DNA from: Catenulispora pinistramenti
GTDB taxonomy: Bacteria; Actinomycetota; Actinomycetes; Streptomycetales; Catenulisporaceae
NCBI RefSeq assembly: GCF_018274385.1
Contig: NZ_JAAFYZ010000024.1
Coordinates: 1-64,000 of the forward strand
DNA: 64,000 nt
Direction: 5' to 3'
This document shows positions 1 through 6,613 of this stretch, in pieces. Numbering within the stretch: the first letter of the stretch is position 1; the number at the start of each line of letters is the position of its first letter. The notes under the pieces were generated by a model that saw only the letters and a list, made by a program, of their open reading frames with translations, did not search any database and was not told where the DNA came from. The position numbers were made by a program, and so were the translations under genes.

Positions 1-686
1 GGCCCGCCGCCGCATCCTCACCGGCAGCCGCATCGCTAACCTGCGTCTTCGTTCCTTGCGATTGCTATTCTTCCGGCTGGTTTTCGGTTCGTTCCCCTCG
101 GTCGCGTCGGCAGGGCTTCGCCTACAGCGCCGGTGGCCGGGGGTCAAGTTCGCGCCGTACGAAACCGCAGCTCAAATGCTCGACCGCAAGCGCGCGGACT
201 TTACCCCCGGACACCGGTGCTGTACCCCCCGGGCTGACGACGCGACCGAGGGGAACGGACCGCACCACCTCACAAACCGCCGCCGCAGAGCCCTGACCGG
301 ACCACCCTATGGAACCGCGCCAGTTCCCCGAGGGAGCCGAGAGCCCCCGCCGGAGGCGCCTGCCTTTGACTTCAGGCACCCACCACGCACGACCGCCGCC
401 CGCCAGCACAACGCGTGCGGTAGTGACTCGGACCCACGCGCACCACTGCCACAACCAGCAGCCGCCTACGCACATCGAGTGGCACAGCGAACTGCGTCTC
501 GATCCGTGATTAGTCAATACTAGGTAGTTCCGTAAAGAAATGCCTTTAACCAACACACCAACCGCAAGCCACAAGCCACAAGCCACAAGCCAAAACCCTG
601 CCACTCGTACCCGTCACCGTCACCCATCACCGTCACCCATCACCCGTCACCCACACCTGGCCCCGCCCGCTACTGGACGCCCACGG
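1..686. other. No supportable gene; short simple repeats
   Basis: I see no convincing gene here. Open frames exist on both strands, but their translations are low-complexity Arg/Pro/His-rich or Trp/Gly-rich and lack family motifs. Around 556-596 there are short direct repeats of the type ACAAGCC. Around 605-655 there are imperfect repeats of CCGTCACCCAT. The stretch near 505-545 is less GC-rich than the rest and could hold promoter elements, but no downstream gene on the plus strand supports this. Confidence 0.5.
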
Positions 687-1670
687 CTAAATAACCACCA
701 CCCGCTTGCCCAGCGAGTGCTCCCGCAAGAAGTCCACGCAGGCCTGCGGGCCCTCGTCCAGGCTGTACCGGCGCGCGATGGTCGCGCGCAGCTCGCCGCG
801 CGCCCCGGCCTCGCCGACGTCGCGCATGGGCGCGAGTTCGCCGTCCATGTCGAGGATCATCCGCAGGCTCACGTCGTCCCGGCCGATCATCTCCGGCGTG
901 GGGAACGGGAAGGTGATGCTCAGCAGCCGGCCGCCGGGACGCAGCGCGGCGGCCGGTCCGGACAGGCGGTCGCCGAGCAGGACCACGTTGACCACCACGT
1001 CCACCTCGGCCGGGTAGTCAGCTTCCTGATAACCGATGACCTCGTCCGCACCCAGCTCGCGGAGCGCGGCGGCGTCCGCTTCGGTCCCGGTCGCGATCAC
1101 GTGCGCCTTCGCGGCGGCGAGCAGCGGGAGCAGCGCGGTGCCGACACCGCCGGTCGCCCCGACCACCAGCACCCGCTCCCCCGGCTGGATATCGGCGGCC
1201 CGGGCCGTGGCCAGCGCGGCCTGGCCCGCGACTCCCAGCGCCGCGGCGTCCAGGGCCGTCAGACCGGCCGGCCGGTGCGCGATCAGCGGAGTGTCCGCTT
1301 CGATGACGGCGTATTCGGCCAGCGCGCCGGTGCCCACCGACGGACGGTTCCCGGCCATCGCCCGCAGCACTCTGGGCACGGCGATGCCGAACACCTCGTC
1401 CCCGGCCGCGTAGCCGGTGACGCCCGCCCCGACTTCGGTGACGGTCCCGGCGAAGTCGATGCCCGGGACGTGCGGGAACCGCGTCGGCATCACCTCGCGG
1501 TACTCGCCGCCGACCAGCTTCACGTCGGACGGGTTGATCGAGGACGCGGCGATCCGTACCTGGAGCTGCCCGGGTCCGGGCACCGGCACCGGCACCTCGG
1601 CGACGGCGTATTGCTCCGGCGAGCCGTAGTCGGTGGCGACGACGGCCTTCATCGAGTCCTGCTTGAGCAT
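687..1670 (-). CDS. NADPH-dependent zinc-independent alcohol dehydrogenase / quinone oxidoreductase
   Basis: This 327-residue protein belongs to the medium-chain dehydrogenase/reductase group related to quinone oxidoreductases. It should reduce quinones or enones in the cytosol using NADPH. A GroES-like N-terminal half carries VPGIDFAGTV at 68-77, and the nucleotide-binding loop GATGGVG lies at 171-177. The cysteine and histidine zinc ligands of classical alcohol dehydrogenases are not evident. Two starts are possible: ATG at 1670, preceded by GAGGGG, and ATG at 1652, which matches the usual family start MKAVV. The gene diverges from a TetR regulator with two operator-like sites between them, so local repression by that regulator is likely. 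The exact substrate is unknown. Confidence 0.88.
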   Translation of the reverse strand: MLKQDSMKAVVATDYGSPEQYAVAEVPVPVPGPGQLQVRIAASSINPSDVKLVGGEYREVMPTRFPHVPGIDFAGTVTEVGAGVTGYAAGDEVFGIAVPRVLRAMAGNRPSVGTGALAEYAVIEADTPLIAHRPAGLTALDAAALGVAGQAALATARAADIQPGERVLVVGATGGVGTALLPLLAAAKAHVIATGTEADAAALRELGADEVIGYQEADYPAEVDVVVNVVLLGDRLSGPAAALRPGGRLLSITFPFPTPEMIGRDDVSLRMILDMDGELAPMRDVGEAGARGELRATIARRYSLDEGPQACVDFLREHSLGKRVVVI

Positions 1671-1686
1671 GTCTCTACCCCTCAGT

Positions 1687-1767
1687 AAACGGACCAGGCG
1701 GTCAGGTTCCGCCCGACAGGAGGCTAGCGATAAGCGGACCGCGCGGTCAACTTGTTAGGCTACGGCG
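1687..1767. promoter_or_regulatory. Divergent promoter region with two TetR-type operators
   Basis: Two related palindromes lie between the oxidoreductase and tetR genes. GACCAGGCGGTC at 1692-1703 is imperfect, and GACCGCGCGGTC at 1737-1748 is perfect. Their centres are 45 bp apart, about four helical turns. On the minus strand TTGACC overlaps the perfect site and is followed 18 bp later by TAGCCT, a good -35/-10 pair for the oxidoreductase gene. On the plus strand the GTG of tetR at 1768 lies very near a TAGGCT-like -10, so the tetR mRNA may be leaderless. Binding by the adjacent TetR protein is inferred. Confidence 0.7.
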
Positions 1768-2373
1768 GTGACCACCCCTCCGGACGCCCGTCCACTGCGC
1801 GCCGACGCCGCCCGCAACCGCGCGCTGCTGCTCGCCGCGGCGGCCGACGAGTTCGCCGAGCACGGGCTGGAGGCCTCGGTCGCGGACATCGCGCGCCGGG
1901 CCGGGGTCGGCAAGGGCACGGTCTTCCGCCACTTCCCGACGAAGGACGACCTGATCGCCGCGATCGTCGTGGACCGGATCAACGACCTGCGGACGGCCGG
2001 CGAGCAGCTGCTGGACGCCGAGGACGCGGGCGCGGCACTGCTGGAGTTCCTGACCATCGCCGGCGGCCAGCGGCAGCAACGGGACCTGTCGTTCCTAATG
2101 GGCTCCGCGGAGTGGAAGCCCGACGTGAAGCGGGCCCAGGCCGGGCTGTTCCAGGCGGTCGAGGGCCTGGCGGTCCGGGCCCGGGAGCACGGCGCGGTGC
2201 GGGAGGACGTCACCGGCACCGACGTCTTCCTGCTGATGTGCGCGCCGAACTATGTGAGCGAGTACGTCCCGAACGCGTCACCGGACCTGTGGCAGCGCTA
2301 TCTCGCGATCATCTTCGACGGGCTGCGGCCGGAGGGTGCGCACGCGCTGCCGCAGCCGCCTCCCACGCTCTGA
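1768..2373 (+). CDS. TetR/AcrR family transcriptional regulator
   Basis: This is a 201-residue repressor. The helix-turn-helix is near residues 26-65, with SVADIARRAGVGKGT and FRHFPTKDDL typical of TetR proteins. The C-terminal ligand-binding half is variable and does not identify an inducer. The GTG start at 1768 gives a normal family length. The gene is divergent from the oxidoreductase gene, and two palindromes between them form a typical autoregulated effector-sensing pair. It ends 25 bp from the convergent thyA gene. Confidence 0.9.
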   Translation: MTTPPDARPLRADAARNRALLLAAAADEFAEHGLEASVADIARRAGVGKGTVFRHFPTKDDLIAAIVVDRINDLRTAGEQLLDAEDAGAALLEFLTIAGGQRQQRDLSFLMGSAEWKPDVKRAQAGLFQAVEGLAVRAREHGAVREDVTGTDVFLLMCAPNYVSEYVPNASPDLWQRYLAIIFDGLRPEGAHALPQPPPTL

Positions 2374-2398
2374 ACCCTGTTCGCTCTCGCCGCTTGCC

Positions 2399-3196
2399 TC
2401 AGACCGCGACCGGCGCCTTGATCGCGGGATGCGGGTCGTATCCGAGCACTGCGAAGTCCTCGTAGCCGTAGTCGAACAGCGAGTCCGCGGGCTTCAGCTC
2501 CAGGCTCGGGAACGGCCGCGGCTCGCGGGTCAGCAGCAGCCGCGCCTGCTCGACGTGGTTGTCGTAGACGTGGATGTCGCCGCCGGTCCAGACCAGGTCG
2601 CCGACGGCCAGGCCGGTCTGGGCCGCGATCAGGTGGGTGAGCAGGGCGTAGGAGGCGATGTTGAACGGCACGCCGAGGAACATGTCGGCGCTGCGCTGGT
2701 AGAGCTGGCAGGAGAGTTCGCCGTCGGCCACGTAGAACTGGAAGAAGGCGTGACAGGGCGGCAGGGCCATGTCGGTGAGCTCGGCGACGTTCCAGGCGGA
2801 GACGATGATGCGGCGCGAGTCCGGGTTCGTGCGCAGCAGGTTCAGCACTTCGGAGATCTGGTCGATGTGCCGGCCGTCCGGCGTGGGCCAGGAGCGCCAC
2901 TGCACGCCGTAGACCGGGCCGAGGTCGCCGTCCGGGGCGGCCCACTCGTCCCAGATCGAGACGCCGTGCTCCTGGAGCCAGCGGACGTTGCCCTCGCCGC
3001 GCAGGAACCACAGCAGCTCGTAGGCGACCGACTTGAAGTGCACCTTCTTGGTCGTGATGAGCGGGAAGCCGTCTTGCAGGCGGTAGCGCAGCTGGTGCCC
3101 GAACAGTGACCGGGTGCCGACGCCGGTCCGGTCGGCCTTGGCCGTACCGGTGGCCAGAACGCGTCGGAGCAGGTCTTCGTACTGTGTGTCGGGCAT
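2399..3196 (-). CDS. thyA: Thymidylate synthase (ThyA)
   Basis: The protein converts dUMP to dTMP using methylene-tetrahydrofolate in the cytosol. It is 265 residues long, the length of E. coli ThyA. Visible signatures include the phosphate-binding Arg in RTGVGT near residue 23, the folate-site segment [13 protein letters not shown], the catalytic Cys148 in [12 protein letters not shown], and the second dUMP-binding arginine pair in SRRI near 128. No dihydrofolate reductase gene is adjacent, although the two are often paired in other bacteria. The start ATG at 3196 is the only one that keeps the full N-terminus. Confidence 0.97.
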   Translation of the reverse strand: MPDTQYEDLLRRVLATGTAKADRTGVGTRSLFGHQLRYRLQDGFPLITTKKVHFKSVAYELLWFLRGEGNVRWLQEHGVSIWDEWAAPDGDLGPVYGVQWRSWPTPDGRHIDQISEVLNLLRTNPDSRRIIVSAWNVAELTDMALPPCHAFFQFYVADGELSCQLYQRSADMFLGVPFNIASYALLTHLIAAQTGLAVGDLVWTGGDIHVYDNHVEQARLLLTREPRPFPSLELKPADSLFDYGYEDFAVLGYDPHPAIKAPVAV

Positions 3197-3229
3197 GCAG
3201 CCACGCTACCGCCTAGCTCTGTGCGGACC

Positions 3230-4069
3230 TCAAACGGCGGGGCCGCCGACCGGCTCGGGTCGTCCCGGTTCCGGCCGTCCCGGATCCGGCCGTCCCGGCT
3301 CGGAGTGCGCGGACTCCGGCTCGCCGTGCACCAGCCAGTGGATGGCGACCGCGACGATCGCCCCGCACAGCGGCGCCACGATGAACAGCCAGGTCTGCGA
3401 CAGCGCGTTGTTGTCGGCGAACAGCGCCGGGCCCAGGGCCCGCGCCGGGTTCACCGACGTACCGGTCAACGGGATGCCGATCAGGTGGATCGCGGTCAGC
3501 GAGGCGCCGATCGCGATACCGGCCACCGGCTTGTCGCCCTTGCCGTGGGTGGTGCCCAGGACCACCAGCACCAGCACCGCGGTCAGGAGGATCTCGACCA
3601 GGAACGCGCCGGAAGCGGAGATGAACAGGTCGGAGTCCTTGCCCCAGCCCGGCGACCCGAACGACTTGCGGAGGAACGGTCCGCCGCCCAGCGGGTCCCG
3701 GACCGAGCTGGCGATCCAGTGCAGCAGCAGCGCCCCGATGATGCCGCCGGCGAACTGCGCGACCCAGTACAGCGCCCCGGCGATCGGCGTCATCCGGCGG
3801 GCCAGCACCATGCCCAGCGTCACCGCCGGGTTGACGTGGCAGCCGGACACCGGCCCGATCATGTAGACCAGCGCCAGCAGGGTGAACCCGAACGCCAGGG
3901 CGATCCCGATGTCCCCGACGAACTTGCCGGCGAAGATCGCCGTCCCGACCGCCAGCAGGACCAGCAGCATCGTCCCGACGAACTCCGCCACCAGCGATCG
4001 CCAGCCGCCCTCGACTTGATCGAGGACTGAGGTGCTACTACCGGGCGCACGCACCGTTTCCGAGCTCAT
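3230..4069 (-). CDS. aqpZ: Aquaporin Z-type water channel (MIP family)
   Basis: This is a 279-residue membrane channel with six predicted transmembrane segments and the two half-helix motifs NPA, at 80-82 (GCHVNPAV) and 207-209 (TSVNPAR). The selectivity-filter positions match E. coli AqpZ: Phe60 in ALAFG, His195 in AIHLIGIP, Thr204, and Arg210 after the second NPA. This predicts a water-selective pore rather than a glycerol facilitator. The C-terminus carries an added Pro/Arg-rich repeat of the type GRPDPGRPEP, encoded by a short tandem DNA repeat. GAGGAGG lies just upstream of the ATG at 4069, so the start is clear. Confidence 0.94.
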   Translation of the reverse strand: MSSETVRAPGSSTSVLDQVEGGWRSLVAEFVGTMLLVLLAVGTAIFAGKFVGDIGIALAFGFTLLALVYMIGPVSGCHVNPAVTLGMVLARRMTPIAGALYWVAQFAGGIIGALLLHWIASSVRDPLGGGPFLRKSFGSPGWGKDSDLFISASGAFLVEILLTAVLVLVVLGTTHGKGDKPVAGIAIGASLTAIHLIGIPLTGTSVNPARALGPALFADNNALSQTWLFIVAPLCGAIVAVAIHWLVHGEPESAHSEPGRPDPGRPEPGRPEPVGGPAV

Positions 4070-4215
4070 AAGGCCTCCTCAAGATCAGCCCCGGACCCCC
4101 ACGGTAGGCACGGCCGGGCAACGGTGCCCCGGTACGGCAGGGCCGTCCGGGTGGCCGCGGCATGCTCAAACCCGCCGCGTCCCCGGTGGCGGCGGCGACC
4201 CCGGTGCCTGCGACG

Positions 4216-5088
4216 TCACTCGGTCAGCCGATGCGCCGCCCACGCGGTCCGGGCACTGCGCACCTCCAGATCGCCGCGCCGCAGCACGAACTCCTCGTCG
4301 GCGGGATCGAGCAGGCGGTCGAGCGCTGCGATGTCCTCCGGCGGCAGCTGGTCGGCGAGGCGTCCGCGCATACCGCCCAGGATGCGGTGGGCGAGGCGGT
4401 TGGCGGCCGGCGGGGCGGGGCGCAGGTCGATGGCGAAGGTGCGTTCCTCGGCGACCGTGAAGCCGGCGCGCTCCAGGTGGCCGGTCCAGTTCGGCCAGGC
4501 GTTCCAGCCGTTGCGGGCCCCGGCTTGGCGACAGCGCTCCTCCATGCCCGGGTACACGCCGTCGGGCAGGAAGCGCGGCATGGCGTCCATCTCGACGACC
4601 ACGAGGAGGCCGCCGGGGTTCAGCGCCTCGTAGATGTTCGCGAGGACGCGGTCGGGGTCGGCGACGTGGTGCAGGGAGGAGGAGGCCCAGGCCAGATCGG
4701 CGGTGCCGATCGCGGCCGCGGGCCAGGCCGGGTCGAGGTCGGCTTGGACGGTGCGCAGGCGGTCGGCGATGCCGGCGGCGCCCGCCGCGGCTTGGAGCCG
4801 GTCGAGCATGTTCGGCGAGAGGTCGACGGCGACCAGGTCGGCGGAGGCGAAGCGCCGGGCCAGGGCCAGGGTGCCGGTTCCCGTGCCCGCGCCGATGTCG
4901 AGGATGGTGTGCGGGGCGGTTTTGGCGTGGCCGGCGGCCCAGGCGGTCAGCTCCTCGAGGTAGGGGCGGACGACCTCGGCGTCGAGGTCCAGGACGTCGG
5001 CCATGGAGGCTTCGTCGTCCGGGCGGTCGCCGCCGTGGCTGTGACCGCCATGGCTACCGTGGCCGTGGGATCCGTGGCTGTGTTCCAT
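4216..5088 (-). CDS. Class I SAM-dependent methyltransferase with His-rich N-terminus
   Basis: This 290-residue methyltransferase has motif I ILDIGAGTGTGTLAL near 62-76 and the acidic loop LVAVDLSPNML that binds the SAM ribose. The first 18 residues contain seven histidines spaced by Ser and Gly, an unusual tail that could bind a metal such as nickel, zinc or copper. The gene is divergent from an XRE-cupin regulator whose own C-terminus is also His-rich, which suggests a shared metal or redox signal (inference). The methyl acceptor is unknown; the fold resembles ubiquinone/menaquinone or small-molecule methyltransferases. Confidence 0.88.
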   Translation of the reverse strand: MEHSHGSHGHGSHGGHSHGGDRPDDEASMADVLDLDAEVVRPYLEELTAWAAGHAKTAPHTILDIGAGTGTGTLALARRFASADLVAVDLSPNMLDRLQAAAGAAGIADRLRTVQADLDPAWPAAAIGTADLAWASSSLHHVADPDRVLANIYEALNPGGLLVVVEMDAMPRFLPDGVYPGMEERCRQAGARNGWNAWPNWTGHLERAGFTVAEERTFAIDLRPAPPAANRLAHRILGGMRGRLADQLPPEDIAALDRLLDPADEEFVLRRGDLEVRSARTAWAAHRLTE

Positions 5089-5097
5089 GCCTCCAGC

Positions 5098-5145
5098 GTA
5101 GGCGTCGCCTGCGCCTACGGCATATCATCTTGCGCATGACGCAAG
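5098..5145. promoter_or_regulatory. Two inverted repeats between methyltransferase and XRE genes
   Basis: GTAGGCG (5098-5104) and CGCCTAC (5112-5118) form a 7-bp inverted repeat. CTTGCG (5129-5134) and CGCAAG (5140-5145) form a second one that spans the ATG of the XRE gene. A TATCAT hexamer at 5123-5128 sits about 8 bp upstream of that ATG, so the mRNA may be leaderless, and the second palindrome would then block both transcription and translation starts. Control by the adjacent XRE protein is inferred. Confidence 0.55.
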
Positions 5146-5717
5146 AACCGGACGTCGACGCCCTGGTCCGCCAGCGCATCCGCAGCCTGCGGCTGGCCCG
5201 CGGCTGGACCCTGGACTCGCTGGCCGCCCGCTGCGGCCTGAGCCCGTCCAACCTCAGCCGGATCGAGACCGGCCAGCGGCGCATCGCGCTGGACCAGCTG
5301 GTGCCGATCGCCCGCGCCCTGGGCACCACGATCGACCAGCTGGCCGAGGCCCCGGACGAGGCCGGGGTGGTGATCCGGCCCGAGCCGGTCCACACCCGGG
5401 GCCTGACCAGCTGGCTGCTGTCCCGGGAGCGGTCGCTGAACGGGGTCAGCGTCGCCAAGATGCGGATCACCGACGAGCGCCCGGCCGGCCCCGACGAGCT
5501 GCGCGTGCACCCCGGGCACGAGTGGTTCACCGTGCTGTCCGGCGTCGCGGAGCTGCACCTGGGCGAGCGCGTGGTGCTGGTCCAGGCCGGCGACGCCGCG
5601 GAGTTCAGCACGATGACGCCGCACCTCATCACCGCGCACGGGAAGGCGGTGGAGATCCTGACGGTCCTCGACCATGACGGCACGCGGGCCCATCGGCACG
5701 ACGCCGACGGTCAGTAG
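5136..5717 (+). CDS. XRE family regulator with C-terminal cupin domain
   Basis: This is a 193-residue regulator. Residues about 8-62 form an XRE helix-turn-helix (LARGWTLDSLAARCGLSPS, then NLSRIETGQRRI), and residues about 105-180 form a small cupin barrel (HPGHEWFTVLSG, then the AGD turn). Proteins of this layout usually sense a small ligand through the cupin. The tail HDGTRAHRHDADG is His/Asp-rich. I chose the ATG at 5136 over the TTG two codons upstream because the -10-like TATCAT would make 5136 the first transcribed base. The gene is divergent from the His-rich methyltransferase, its likely target. Confidence 0.9.
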   Translation: MTQEPDVDALVRQRIRSLRLARGWTLDSLAARCGLSPSNLSRIETGQRRIALDQLVPIARALGTTIDQLAEAPDEAGVVIRPEPVHTRGLTSWLLSRERSLNGVSVAKMRITDERPAGPDELRVHPGHEWFTVLSGVAELHLGERVVLVQAGDAAEFSTMTPHLITAHGKAVEILTVLDHDGTRAHRHDADGQ

Positions 5718-5739
5718 GCGGCACACCTCGGCGGCAAGT

Positions 5740-5835
5740 CAGCTCGGCATCGAGATCGGCATCGGGCCCGCCATCGAGATCGGCGTCGAACCCGCCATCG
5801 GACCCGGCATCGAGATCGGCATCGAGAGACGACCA
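5740..5835. repeat. Imperfect tandem repeats of GAGATCGGCATC type
   Basis: The spacer between two convergent genes contains repeated blocks of ATCGAGATCGGCATC, alternating with CCCGCCATCG. No terminator with a T-run is visible, and no coding potential is supported. It looks like simple-sequence expansion in a convergent intergenic region. Confidence 0.6.
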
Positions 5836-5896
5836 GCGCGAGAATCAGCGAACTTTGAGGTATCTCAGCTCCCAGATGTGCCGCCGCCGAAGAACC

Positions 5897-6562
5897 TCAC
5901 TGCGAGTGGCGCGCCCCGCCCCCGCCGCCGGGCTGGTCCCGCCGCCCGACCAACCCGGCCACCGCCGCGCCGACCGCCTCGATCGCCTCCCGCAGCGCCG
6001 GCGGCACCTGCTCGTCGTCGGCCAGCCGGGACAGCCGGCGCCGGGCCGAGCGGCCGCGTAAGCCCGGATACAGGAACTCGTCCAGCCCGCAGGAGTGCAC
6101 GATGGTGCCCAGCGCGCGATCGCCGACGCTGGAGACGTTCTCGATCCGGGTGCGCACATAGGCGCAGCGCTCCAGGTCCACCGGCACCAGCCGGGTGCGG
6201 GTCCGGCCGCCGTCCCCCCGACGTTCGGTCCGGATCACCCCCCGGTCGGCGAGCAGCGTCACGTACTGGTTGAGCGCGTCCGGCTCGGTGGGGCGCTCGG
6301 TCAGCCACAGGTCCAGCCGCGGCGCGCCGCCCTCGGCGTGCAGGGTGGCCAGCGCCCGGTCGGCCAGCGGATGGCCGATCGGCCGCGGATTGGCGATCGC
6401 GATGCGCCCGTCGGCCACCGAGACCCGGCCGGCCAGGCTCAGATCCAGTGCTTCGGCTCCCCGTAAGGCCGTGCCGAGGTACTCGGCCGCTTGGACCCGG
6501 CCGTCACGCGGATTGATCGCTAGTAGGAGTAGATCGTCCCCGATGGTCACAGGGCCGAGCAT
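5897..6562 (-). CDS. GPP34 (GOLPH3/VPS74-like) family protein
   Basis: This is a 221-residue protein of the GPP34 family, which in eukaryotes is the Golgi phosphatidylinositol-4-phosphate binding protein GOLPH3. Actinobacteria carry many copies of unknown role. Supporting segments are the N-terminal DDLLLLAINPRDGR, the alpha-helical ALDLSLAGRVSV, and the middle ALNQYVTLLADRGVI. Residues 120-150 contain basic patches that could contact lipid head groups. The C-terminus ends in a Gly-rich tail. The gene stands alone on the minus strand upstream of nothing obviously related. Confidence 0.8.
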   Translation of the reverse strand: MLGPVTIGDDLLLLAINPRDGRVQAAEYLGTALRGAEALDLSLAGRVSVADGRIAIANPRPIGHPLADRALATLHAEGGAPRLDLWLTERPTEPDALNQYVTLLADRGVIRTERRGDGGRTRTRLVPVDLERCAYVRTRIENVSSVGDRALGTIVHSCGLDEFLYPGLRGRSARRRLSRLADDEQVPPALREAIEAVGAAVAGLVGRRDQPGGGGGARHSQ

Positions 6563-6613
6563 AAGGGTACTTACTCGGCGGTGAAAGGTTCGGGGCGGCG
6601 TGGACCCTTACAT

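Noticed and set aside
122-604. Open frames of 155-160 codons on both strands at the left end
   Set aside because: The translations are low-complexity, lack family motifs and overlap each other. Long empty frames are common in DNA of this GC content.
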